The notes beneath the pieces were generated by a model. It did no database searches. It was given only the letters and a program-made list of their open reading frames with translations, and was not told the DNA's origin. Of a stretch of DNA of 64,000 nucleotides, positions 42,917-50,845 are shown piece after piece. Within the stretch, counting starts at the first letter, position 1. Every line of letters begins with the position of its first letter. Origin of the DNA: Marivita cryptomonadis (GTDB lineage: Bacteria; Pseudomonadota; Alphaproteobacteria; Rhodobacterales; Rhodobacteraceae); assembly GCF_002115725.1 (NCBI RefSeq), contig NZ_JFKD01000005.1:1-64000 (forward strand). The letters run 5' to 3'. The translations under genes and the position numbers were made by a program.

Positions 42917-44226
42917 TGGAATGGTTCGAAGCCCTAGGTCTGCTGGTCGGCAGCATCATGCTCCTCATGGCGATTGGTATGCCCGTCGCCTTGGCCTTTC
43001 TTGCCGCCAACATCATCGGTGCATGGGTGTTCATGGGCGGCGACCGCGGTGTGGTCGCGCTTTTGAACAATGGTTGGGGCGCACTGACGATCTTTGCGCT
43101 TGTTCCGATCCCGCTGTTTCTGCTGATGGGTGAGATATTCTTCCAGACGGGGCTGGGAAGCCGCATGTTTTCAGCCATCGACAAGCTGTTGGGTCGGCTG
43201 CCGGGGCGTCTGAGCTATGTGACCGTTTTGGGCGGCACTGGCTTTTCCACGCTGTCGGGGTCTTCGATGGGATCAACCGCGCTCTTGGGCTCGCTCATGG
43301 TGCCCGAGATGAACCGGCGCGGCTACAAGAGCCACATGTCCATCGGTCCGATCCTTGGAACGGGTGGATTGGCGATCATCATCCCGCCCTCGGCGCTTGC
43401 GGTGCTTCTGGCGACCTTGGCTAAGATCGACGTGGGCGCCTTGCTCATTGCGGGTGTGATCCCCGGACTGATCCTTGCCGGGTTCTATGTCGCCACGATC
43501 TATATCCAGACCCGGATCGACCCGGAGGCAGCCCCCGCTTATGATGTGGAACCGATGACGGCGGGCGAAAAGATCGGCATCCTGATGCGCGACGTGGTCC
43601 CAATGATCGGGCTGATGGTCGCCATCGTGATCATGATGATCAATGGTATCGTCACCCCGTCCGAAGCTGCAGCATTCGGCGCGCTGGGCGTGTTGATCCT
43701 TGCCGCGTTCTACCGTTGTCTGACATGGGACTCGGTCAAGAAATCCGTCCGTGGTGCTCTGCGTGTGACACTGATGGCCTACCTGATTGTCTTTGGCTCG
43801 GCGACGTTCAGCCAGCTCTTGGCCTTCTCTGGGGCATCGCGCGGGCTCATCAACTGGGCCACGGGGTTTGATCTGGACCCGACGCTGATGCTTTTGGTGA
43901 TGTTTGGCGTGCTGCTGGTCTTGGGTATGTTCATGGAGCAGATTTCGATCATGCTGCTGACGGTCCCGATCTTTTTCCCTCTGGCGGCAACGCTTGGGTT
44001 CGATCCGATCTGGTTTGGCCTGATCATGCTGCTCGCGCTGGAAATCAGCTTTACGACACCGCCCTTTGGCCTGCTTTTGTTCGTGATGAAAGGCGTCGCA
44101 CCGCCCAATACGACCATGCGCGAGATTTATCGCGCCGCGTTTCCGTTCATCCTGTGTTCGCTGCTGGTTGTCGCACTTTTGATCCTGTTTCCGCCTCTGG
44201 CGACGTGGTTGCCCGGTCTTGGATAA
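42916..44226 (+). CDS. dctM: TRAP transporter large permease (DctM type)
   Basis: 436 residues with about 12 hydrophobic segments. Blocks include TLSGSSMGSTALLGSLMVPE, GPILGTGGLAIIIPPSALAV, NGIVTPSEAAAFGALGVLIL and TPPFGLLLFVMKGVAPP, all DctM hallmarks. It is the ion-coupled transport subunit. Last gene of the GntR/LeuCD-like/TRAP operon; a 226-bp gap to the Anbu operon follows. Confidence 0.93.
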   Translation: MEWFEALGLLVGSIMLLMAIGMPVALAFLAANIIGAWVFMGGDRGVVALLNNGWGALTIFALVPIPLFLLMGEIFFQTGLGSRMFSAIDKLLGRLPGRLSYVTVLGGTGFSTLSGSSMGSTALLGSLMVPEMNRRGYKSHMSIGPILGTGGLAIIIPPSALAVLLATLAKIDVGALLIAGVIPGLILAGFYVATIYIQTRIDPEAAPAYDVEPMTAGEKIGILMRDVVPMIGLMVAIVIMMINGIVTPSEAAAFGALGVLILAAFYRCLTWDSVKKSVRGALRVTLMAYLIVFGSATFSQLLAFSGASRGLINWATGFDLDPTLMLLVMFGVLLVLGMFMEQISIMLLTVPIFFPLAATLGFDPIWFGLIMLLALEISFTTPPFGLLLFVMKGVAPPNTTMREIYRAAFPFILCSLLVVALLILFPPLATWLPGLG

Positions 44227-44452
44227 GGCTGCTCTAGTCTCGTCTGATCGTCTGGCGCCGGAACGGCCTCGCAAGAAGCGCACATAATTTACTCTATCCT
44301 GAGGTGATCGGCGCGTCTGAAGTGGGAACCTCATAATCCCAAAGGATAAATGACGCCTTATTTTTAGGCATTAAGCAAAGATTTCGGGCCCCGCCCCTCG
44401 CTGCATGCGTGATCGCCTTGCACTTCGCCACGTTGCTGCGCAAGCTTGTCCT

Positions 44453-45877
44453 ATGTCTGAACACTCTGTCTTCGATGAAATGTTGGGTCGTGATGCGCAA
44501 ATCCGCGCCCCTTATCAGAATTTTTTTGACTGGTTCGATAAGGAAGACCCAAAGCGTCTGAGGGCCAAGAACCGTGAGGCGGAGGAACTTTTCCGTCTGA
44601 CCGGGATCACCTTCAACGTTTACGGGCGCTCTGAGGCGGAAGAACGCCTGATCCCCTTTGACATCATTCCCAGGATCATTTCTGGGTCGGAATGGGCCAA
44701 GCTGTCTCGAGGCATCGAACAGCGTGTGCGTGCGATCAACGCGTTTCTGCATGACATCTATCATACGCAGGAAATCCTGAAGGCCGGGCGCATCCCGCGT
44801 GAGATGATCTCACAGAACGAGGCGTTTCAACCCAAAATGATTGGCGTCGATGTGCCGGGCGGTGTTTATACCCACATCGTCGGCATTGATCTTGTCTGCA
44901 CCGGGCCGGGTGAATTCTACGTTCTCGAAGACAATGCGCGCACCCCGTCGGGTGTGAGCTACATGCTCGAAAACCGCGAAACCATGTTGCAGATGTTCCC
45001 GGAGCTTTTCTCCAAGAACCGGGTGCAACCCGTGCAGCAATACCCAATCGACCTGCGCCGGTCGCTTGCGGCCTGCGCGCCCAGCATGTCGCAATCCGAT
45101 CCCACGGTCGCTGTGCTAACCCCGGGGATCTACAACTCGGCCTATTTCGAACATGCATTCCTTGCTGACCAGATGGGTGTCGAGCTTGTTGAAGGGCATG
45201 ATCTTCGGGTGATCGACGGCCGTGTCGCCATGCGCACCACCCACGGATACAAGCCGATCGACGTGCTGTACCGTCGGGTCGACGATGACTTCCTCGACCC
45301 GCTGAACTTCAACCCGGACAGCCAATTGGGCGTGCCGGGCATCATGGATGTCTACCGGGCGGGCGGTATCACCATCGCCAATGCGCCTGGTACAGGCATT
45401 TCCGACGATAAGGCTATCTATTCCTACATGCCGGAAATCGTGGAGTTCTACACTGGCGAACGGCCTTTGCTTCAGAACGTCCCGACATGGCGCTGTTCAG
45501 AGCCAGAGTCGCTTGCCTATGTGCTGGACAATCTGGAAGACCTTGTCGTGAAAGAGGTGCATGGGTCGGGTGGCTACGGCATGCTGATTGGTCCGACTGC
45601 CACCAAAAAAGACATTGCCGCCTTCCGCAAAAAGCTCAAGGCGCGACCCAAGAACTATATCGCGCAGCCGACGCTCAGCCTGTCCACTGTTCCGATCTTC
45701 GCAAAAGCCGGGTTGACGCCGCGCCATGTGGATCTGCGGCCATACGTGCTTGTCAGCCCAGATGGGATCAAGATCACGCCCGGCGGTTTGACACGGGTGG
45801 CGCTCAAGAAAGGGTCACTGGTCGTGAACTCATCGCAAGGTGGGGGAACGAAGGACACCTGGGTTCTGGAGGAATAG
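44453..45877 (+). CDS. Circularly permuted type 2 ATP-grasp protein
   Basis: 474 residues from ATG at 44453; an in-frame start at 44405 would add 16 residues not typical of the family. Conserved blocks are FNVYGRSEAEERLIPFDIIP, GVDVPGGVYTHIVGIDLVCT, VLEDNARTPSGVSYMLENRE and LVVKEVHGSGGYGMLIGPTA, then TLSLSTVPIF. These ATP-grasp proteins (formerly DUF404/DUF407) are thought to form peptide-like bonds and nearly always pair with an alpha-E protein and a transglutaminase. First gene of the Anbu operon. Confidence 0.92.
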   Translation: MSEHSVFDEMLGRDAQIRAPYQNFFDWFDKEDPKRLRAKNREAEELFRLTGITFNVYGRSEAEERLIPFDIIPRIISGSEWAKLSRGIEQRVRAINAFLHDIYHTQEILKAGRIPREMISQNEAFQPKMIGVDVPGGVYTHIVGIDLVCTGPGEFYVLEDNARTPSGVSYMLENRETMLQMFPELFSKNRVQPVQQYPIDLRRSLAACAPSMSQSDPTVAVLTPGIYNSAYFEHAFLADQMGVELVEGHDLRVIDGRVAMRTTHGYKPIDVLYRRVDDDFLDPLNFNPDSQLGVPGIMDVYRAGGITIANAPGTGISDDKAIYSYMPEIVEFYTGERPLLQNVPTWRCSEPESLAYVLDNLEDLVVKEVHGSGGYGMLIGPTATKKDIAAFRKKLKARPKNYIAQPTLSLSTVPIFAKAGLTPRHVDLRPYVLVSPDGIKITPGGLTRVALKKGSLVVNSSQGGGTKDTWVLEE

Positions 45878-45881
45878 CGCC

Positions 45882-46823
45882 ATGTTGGGAAAAACCGCCA
45901 ATGGCCTCTTCTGGATGTATCGCTACATGGAGAGAGCCGAAAACACCGCGCGTCTGATCGAAACAGGCCAGCGCATCGCTTTGACGCGATTGAACCAGAC
46001 CGACGAGGAATGGCTGTCTGTGTTGCAGTCCGCCGATTGCCTTGAGGGTTTCAACGCCACGCATGACGAGATCTCACGCGATCTGGCTGTCGACTGGATG
46101 CTGCGCAGCAAGGACAATTCATCGTCGGTGGTCTCTAGCGTCAACGCCGCGCGGCAAAACGCGCGGCTGGTCCGTACCGCCATCACTGGCGAAGTCTGGG
46201 AAGCCGTAAACTCGGCTTATATGGCTTTGAAAAAGGCGTTGTCGCGAAAGGTGTCGGAACGTGATTTGCCGAGTGTGCTTCGCCTGATCCGGCATCACGC
46301 AGCTTTGGTACGAGGCGTCACGCATGGCACGATGCTACGTAATGACATTTACGATTTCGCGCGACTTGGCACATTCCTCGAACGGGCAGACAACACAGCG
46401 CGCATCTTGGATGTGAAATACTATGTCTTGCTGCCTTCAGCGCGATCTGTGGGTACGTCCATCGACAATGTGCAATGGGAATCAATCCTGCGGTCGGTCT
46501 CGGCGCGGGGCGGGTTCCGCATGGAATACGGAGCCGGCGGCGGCCCCCGTGAAATCGCAGATTTCCTGATTCTCGACAAAAGGATGCCGCGCTCGCTTGC
46601 GTTCTGCGTAGGTAAACTGTGCGACAACCTCGATTATCTGGCGACCGAGGAAGATGCTGGAGCCGCGTCGCGCGAAAAGGTCGGAATGCTGCGAAACGGG
46701 CTGTTGTCCAAGAGCATTGATGATATCCTCGATTATGGATTGCACGAATTTCTTCAGAAAACGCTTCAAGAGCTTTCGATGATTTCGCGCCAAATCGAAC
46801 AGGATTTCCGTTTTTATGCCTAG
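45882..46823 (+). CDS. Alpha-E domain-containing protein
   Basis: 313 residues from ATG at 45882, with GGAGGA 8 bp upstream; it begins 4 bp after the ATP-grasp stop. The N-terminal signature TANGLFWMYRYMERAENTAR is diagnostic of the all-helical alpha-E family (formerly DUF403). A second helical repeat holds YDFARLGTFLERADNTARIL. It is a presumed partner of the ATP-grasp enzyme; the biochemical role is unproven. Confidence 0.93.
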   Translation: MLGKTANGLFWMYRYMERAENTARLIETGQRIALTRLNQTDEEWLSVLQSADCLEGFNATHDEISRDLAVDWMLRSKDNSSSVVSSVNAARQNARLVRTAITGEVWEAVNSAYMALKKALSRKVSERDLPSVLRLIRHHAALVRGVTHGTMLRNDIYDFARLGTFLERADNTARILDVKYYVLLPSARSVGTSIDNVQWESILRSVSARGGFRMEYGAGGGPREIADFLILDKRMPRSLAFCVGKLCDNLDYLATEEDAGAASREKVGMLRNGLLSKSIDDILDYGLHEFLQKTLQELSMISRQIEQDFRFYA

Positions 46824-46844
46824 GCTTCAGCAAGACCAGTCTGC

Positions 46845-47642
46845 ATGCGCCTGAAGATCGAACACACCACGGTGTATAGCTTCGATACGCCGGTCGTTTA
46901 CGGATTGCAGCAGCTGCGCAAGACGCCGAAATCGTCATACAACCAGTCAGTTATTTCGTGGGAGACCGACATCATTGGCGGTCGCAAGGAAGTCTCGTTC
47001 GAAGATCACCACCACAACACGACTGAGTTGATTAGTTTTGACCCGAACGTCACCGAATTATCCGTGTCGAGTGCAGGGGCTGTGGAGATTACTGAAAACG
47101 CAGGCATTCTTGGTGCGCATCACGGAATGACGCCGCTATGGCTCTATGCCATGACGACCCCGCGTACCGAAGTCGGACCGGGCACACGCGCGTTTATCAA
47201 AGGGATGGACGCGCAACCGGGTATCCCCGATCTGCATGATCTGTCTGAACGCATCCGGACGCAGGTGCCGTATACGCTGGGGTCATCTGCCCCTGATTGG
47301 AGCGCCGAAGACTCAATTGAAGCAGGGCAAGGCGTCTGTCAGGACCACACCCACATCATGATTGCGTGTGCACGGGCGATGAAACTGCCCGCGCGCTACG
47401 CAAGCGGCTATCTCATGCTGAACGAAACCACGACACAGGACGCCATGCATGCCTGGGCCGAGGTGCATGTCGAAGGTCTCGGGTGGGTCGGGTTCGATGT
47501 GTCGAATGGTGTTTCGCCCGACACACGCTATGTGCGCGTTGCGACAGGACTGGACTATTCCGATGCAGCGCCGATATCTGGTACTCGGATCGGTGGAATC
47601 AACGAAGAGCTGCATGTCAGCATCCAAGTGGTTCAGCAGTAA
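46845..47642 (+). CDS. Transglutaminase-like cysteine peptidase family protein
   Basis: 265 residues. An N-terminal transglut_N beta domain begins with LKIEHTTVYSFDTPVVYGLQ. The catalytic core has the nucleophile Cys in EAGQGVCQDHTHIMIACARA, His in DAMHAWAEVHVEGLGWVGFD, and an Asp in the FDVSNG region. It likely acts as an amidase or peptidase on a modified peptide. Third gene in the Anbu cluster, 12 bp before the proteasome-type gene. Confidence 0.92.
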   Translation: MRLKIEHTTVYSFDTPVVYGLQQLRKTPKSSYNQSVISWETDIIGGRKEVSFEDHHHNTTELISFDPNVTELSVSSAGAVEITENAGILGAHHGMTPLWLYAMTTPRTEVGPGTRAFIKGMDAQPGIPDLHDLSERIRTQVPYTLGSSAPDWSAEDSIEAGQGVCQDHTHIMIACARAMKLPARYASGYLMLNETTTQDAMHAWAEVHVEGLGWVGFDVSNGVSPDTRYVRVATGLDYSDAAPISGTRIGGINEELHVSIQVVQQ

Positions 47643-47654
47643 AGGCACAACCAA

Positions 47655-48395
47655 GTGACATATTGCGTTGGAATGATGCTGAGCAGCGGCTTGGTCTTCA
47701 TGTCGGACACCCGCACCAATGCCGGGTTGGACAATATTTCAACCTTCAAGAAGATGACAATCTGGGAAGAACCGGGTGAGCGGGTGCTGACGCTGATGTC
47801 CGCAGGCAACTTGGCGACCACCCAAGCGGTCGTCAGCCTTTTGGACGAACGCAGTAAACTGCCCGAAGACAGGACGCCGTCGCTGATGAAAGCGCCGTCA
47901 ATGTTCCAAGCCGCATGCATGGTGGGTGATACGCTGCGCGAAGTCATCAAGGGGCTGCGAGAAGGCGGCCAACGCGCTGATGGCGCGTTCGATGCGACCT
48001 TGATCCTTGGTGGACAGATCGCAGGCAGTCCGCCGCGCCTGTTCCTCATCTATCCGCAGGGAAACTTCATCGAGGCGGGGGACGACACGCCCTTTTTCCA
48101 GATTGGTGAGATCAAATATGGGCGCCCCATTCTTGTCCGCGCCTACGATCCCGATCTCAGTTTCGCAGAGGCCTTGAAGCTGCTGCTGGTGAGTTTTGAC
48201 TCCACGCTCAAAGCGAATTTGTCGGTCGGCGCACCGCTCGATTATTTCTGCTACACGACCGACAGCCTCGAGAAAAAGCACGTGGGTCGTGTCGAGGTGG
48301 ACAATGCCGAGTTTCAGGCGATCTCGACTCAATGGGGCAATGCCCTTAAGCAGGCACTTGATACGTTGCCCGACGTGCATTTGAACACAAACTGA
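47655..48395 (+). CDS. Anbu-type bacterial proteasome-like peptidase
   Basis: 246 residues with a GTG start at 47655. Met removal exposes Thr as the N-terminal residue (MTYCVGMMLSSGLVFMSDTR). Counting from that Thr, Asp17 and Lys32 match the Thr-Asp-Lys catalytic set of proteasome beta subunits, and there is no propeptide. FDATLILGGQIAGSPPRLFL and the C-terminal NALKQALDTL region follow. Anbu proteins assemble into helical or ring oligomers, and this four-gene neighbourhood is its known context. The physiological substrate remains unclear in the literature I know. Confidence 0.93.
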   Translation: MTYCVGMMLSSGLVFMSDTRTNAGLDNISTFKKMTIWEEPGERVLTLMSAGNLATTQAVVSLLDERSKLPEDRTPSLMKAPSMFQAACMVGDTLREVIKGLREGGQRADGAFDATLILGGQIAGSPPRLFLIYPQGNFIEAGDDTPFFQIGEIKYGRPILVRAYDPDLSFAEALKLLLVSFDSTLKANLSVGAPLDYFCYTTDSLEKKHVGRVEVDNAEFQAISTQWGNALKQALDTLPDVHLNTN

Positions 48396-48417
48396 ACGAA
48401 TAGCCGAAAGTCCTGTC

Positions 48418-49371
48418 ATGTCTGCAAGCCCCGTTATCTGCGTCGGCGGTGAAAACCTCATTGATCACGTCACCCGCGATGGAGAGGTCTCTGCCCTTGC
48501 CGGTGGATCGCCCTTCAACGTCGCGATGGCACTTGGGCGGCAACAGGCGGATGTGCACTACCTGACGCCGATCTCGACCGACACATGGGGCGATACACTG
48601 GCCGACACGCTGGTCGCATCCGGCGTGACGCTTGCTGGCGGGCGCGTCGATGCACCGACGACCATTGCCCGCGTGACCGTGACAAACGGTATCCCATCCT
48701 ATGTGTTCGAACGCGACGGCACTGCCGAACGCAGCGTCACCGCTGCTTCACTGGCCGCTGCAATGCCTGCGGGAACAACCGTTTTGCACACCGGGTCACT
48801 GGCGCTGACCGATGGCGCAGATGCCGACGCTTGGGAAGAGACCTGCAAAACAGCCTATACGTCGGGGACACTTGTGTCGCTTGATCCGAATGTCCGCCTG
48901 TCGGTGATCACCGATATCGACGCCTACCGCGCGCGGATCTTCCGCATGATGCAGGCTGCGCATGTGCTGAAACTCAGCGACGAAGACCTCGAAGGTTTGT
49001 GTCCGGATATGCCGCAGGATGCCGCCCTCGCACATGTACGCAGCCAGACATCGGCGTCACTGGTGGTCATGACCAAAGGCCCCGACGGCGCAATCGCCAT
49101 GCGCGGCGACAACACGGTGAACATTCCCGCACCGCCTGTGCCCGGTCTTGTCGACACTGTGGGCGCAGGTGACACGTTTATGGCAACCCTGTTGGCCGGT
49201 TTGGCTCGGACCGATGTTCTGGCACCTGCTGCGCTTGATGGTCTTGATGCCGCGCAGGTCGAAGCCCTGATCCGCCGTGCAGGTATGGCAGCCGCCATCA
49301 ATTGCAGCCGCGCGGGGTGCAATCCTCCGACGTTGTCAGAGCTCGACACCGCTATGACTGCGGTCGGCTGA
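48418..49371 (+). CDS. PfkB-family carbohydrate kinase
   Basis: 317 residues. The N-terminal ALAGGSPFNVAMALGRQQAD is PfkB signature 1. The C-terminal PGLVDTVGAGDTFMATLLAG is signature 2 with the catalytic Asp. It resembles fructokinase/2-keto-3-deoxygluconate kinase-like members that phosphorylate a sugar at the cost of ATP. It lies 22 bp after the Anbu gene and 4 bp before the aldolase gene, so the pair may form a short sugar-processing route. Confidence 0.9.
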   Translation: MSASPVICVGGENLIDHVTRDGEVSALAGGSPFNVAMALGRQQADVHYLTPISTDTWGDTLADTLVASGVTLAGGRVDAPTTIARVTVTNGIPSYVFERDGTAERSVTAASLAAAMPAGTTVLHTGSLALTDGADADAWEETCKTAYTSGTLVSLDPNVRLSVITDIDAYRARIFRMMQAAHVLKLSDEDLEGLCPDMPQDAALAHVRSQTSASLVVMTKGPDGAIAMRGDNTVNIPAPPVPGLVDTVGAGDTFMATLLAGLARTDVLAPAALDGLDAAQVEALIRRAGMAAAINCSRAGCNPPTLSELDTAMTAVG

Positions 49372-49375
49372 CATT

Positions 49376-50035
49376 TTGGACCTCTACCTCGATACGGCGG
49401 ACCGTGCGGCATGGACAGATCTCATGCCAACAGGCCTCTTTCGGGGCATTACCACCAACCCGCTTCTGGCACAGCGCGCGGGGCTGGACTACCCGGCGAT
49501 CAACTGGGTCGAGATGGCAAAGCGCGCGCATGACCTCGGTGCTCTGGAACTGCATGGTCAGGTGTTCGGGGCTGTCGAAGCCTATGTCGACTGGGCCCAT
49601 AAGCTTTACGATGCCGGCGCAGCGGCGGGTCTGCGCACAGTCGTCAAAATTCCGATGACACCGGATGCCCTGCGCGCCGTCCCGTCAATCAAGGCGCTCG
49701 GTGGCCCAATCCTGCTCACTGCCGTTTACGACCCCAAACAGGTAATCGTGGCCAAGGCGTTGGATGCCGATTTCGTGGCCCCCTATTTCGGGCGAATGGA
49801 TGAGGCGGGATTGCCTGCCTTGAATCACCTCTCGAACATGCAAGCCATCTCTGGTGGTAAGCCGCGCATCCTTGTGGCATCGCTGCGCACCGCCGATCAA
49901 ATGGTGGCGCTTGCCGCCCGCGGGCTGGACTGTTTTACCCTTTCTCCAGACCTTGCCCGCAGTTTGCTCAGTGATCCCATGACCCAAGAGGCAGCCGCCG
50001 CGTTCGAAGCCGCCGCCTCTGGCCTAAAATCATAG
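49376..50035 (+). CDS. Transaldolase/fructose-6-phosphate aldolase-like protein
   Basis: 219 residues, the size of fructose-6-phosphate aldolase rather than full transaldolase. The N-terminus DLYLDTADRAAW, the GITTNPLLAQ block and the Schiff-base Lys91 in TVVKIPMTPDALRA are present. The only sensible start is TTG at 49376, 4 bp after the PfkB stop, so expression probably depends on coupling to the kinase. It cleaves or forms a C-C bond in a keto-sugar; the exact substrate is unknown. The stop overlaps by 6 bp the end of the convergent small gene. Confidence 0.85.
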   Translation: MDLYLDTADRAAWTDLMPTGLFRGITTNPLLAQRAGLDYPAINWVEMAKRAHDLGALELHGQVFGAVEAYVDWAHKLYDAGAAAGLRTVVKIPMTPDALRAVPSIKALGGPILLTAVYDPKQVIVAKALDADFVAPYFGRMDEAGLPALNHLSNMQAISGGKPRILVASLRTADQMVALAARGLDCFTLSPDLARSLLSDPMTQEAAAAFEAAASGLKS

Positions 50036-50332
50036 CGACAGCCGCCGCTCCTTGGCACCGCCGCGCCGGCGTGGTTTGGGCAGCGCAAGATCAAGCGGCG
50101 TAAGCGGAGCATCCAAAGACGCCTTCAACAGCTTGCAAAACTCCTCAACCGCCGGATCGGTGTCCCGAAACGGTGCGGCTGCCATATAGGCGCAGGTGGC
50201 CTCGGTCAGGTAACAGGCTTTGGCAGGCAGCCCACCAAGCCATTGCATATAGCCCAATTGCCCAATCTCCCGCGCACGTTCGGCTGTGCGAGGATTGACC
50301 TGTAACTGGGTCAGGGTTCGTTCGATCGACAT
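50030..50332 (-). CDS. Small hypothetical protein under cobalamin riboswitch control
   Basis: 100 residues from ATG at 50332, preferred because GGAGG lies 8 bp upstream; an open frame reaches TTG at 50401. I do not recognise a family. It begins MSIERTLTQLQVNPRTAERA, is soluble, has Cys residues in ACYLTEATCAYM, and ends with a very basic tail (KPRRRGGAKERRLSL). The start lies inside a 31-codon leader ORF in another frame. It is the first gene after a minus-strand cobalamin riboswitch, so it should be shut off when B12 is plentiful. That suggests a link to cobalamin uptake, synthesis or a B12-independent alternative. Confidence 0.6.
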   Translation of the reverse strand: MSIERTLTQLQVNPRTAERAREIGQLGYMQWLGGLPAKACYLTEATCAYMAAAPFRDTDPAVEEFCKLLKASLDAPLTPLDLALPKPRRRGGAKERRLSL

Positions 50333-50406
50333 ATCAGCGCCCTCCGCGCAGGGACAGGTCGCATAGAGGTCGTATTCAAGTACCGCACCACAGCGGCGCA
50401 AGCCAT
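50311..50406 (-). CDS. Possible 31-codon leader ORF downstream of the riboswitch
   Basis: ATG at 50406 has GGAGG 5 bp upstream and opens a frame of 31 codons (MACAAVVRYLNTTSMRPVPA, then RRALICRSNEP). It ends TGA at 50311-50313, overlapping the start of the 100-residue gene by 22 bp in a different frame. The peptide is not similar to anything I know. It may serve translational coupling, or it may mark a frameshifted N-terminus of the small gene. Confidence 0.4.
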   Translation of the reverse strand: MACAAVVRYLNTTSMRPVPARRALICRSNEP

Positions 50407-50444
50407 ATCGACCTCCGGAGCACCCCGCCCGGGTTCAGTTCATA

Positions 50445-50628
50445 TGTGATGGCAGGTCTCCTGACTCGCGGGTCATCGTGAAGCTCGCACCTTCCCAGAC
50501 CATTCGGCCCAGTGGTTTTGCGCGAAGCACTCACCGCTTACAGTTGCGGGGGCAGTCACGGAATTGCACCGTATTCCCTATTCGGGCAGCGCTTCAGACA
50601 CTGCCCACCATCGCGGTCTACTGTCACA
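50445..50628 (-). promoter_or_regulatory. Cobalamin (B12) riboswitch
   Basis: On the minus strand the conserved aptamer elements occur in order: GGAATACGGTGCAATTCC (near 50577-50560), CTGCCCCCGCAACTGTAA core, CCACTG, GGGAAGG, then the B12 box AGTCAGGAGACCTGCC near 50466-50451. A short terminal stem TGTGA/TCACA closes the element. B12 binding normally lowers expression. After the aptamer comes a GC-rich stretch (CCGGGCGGGGTGCTCCGG) that could fold over the GGAGG of the leader ORF, pointing to translational control. Confidence 0.93.
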
Positions 50629-50845
50629 GAAGCGGCGATTCCAATCAATTGGCATTGTGCCAATACGTCCAATTCGACGCAGATCGTACTCTTGCTCACG
50701 GCTTGTTAAGACAACGGTGCCAAAACCGGGCAGCACTTGGGCGACACGGTTCAAGTCGTTGCAAAAGGCTTTTCGAATGTCTGTCGTCTACCTGCCATTG
50801 TGGCTGGGCGCCTGCCTGTGGGTGCACACCATCTTCCATCGTGGA
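50629..50845. other. Intergenic gap upstream of the riboswitch
   Basis: This 217-bp stretch separates the riboswitch from the stop of the large modular protein. It should contain the riboswitch promoter on the minus strand. I see an inverted repeat CCAATTGATTGG-like region near 50641-50661 (CCAATCAATTGGCATTGTGCC) but no gene and no clear terminator. Confidence 0.5.

Noticed and set aside
43273..44334. 353-codon minus-strand frame opposite dctM
   Set aside because: Arg/His/Gln/Asp-rich product typical of the complement of a membrane protein gene.
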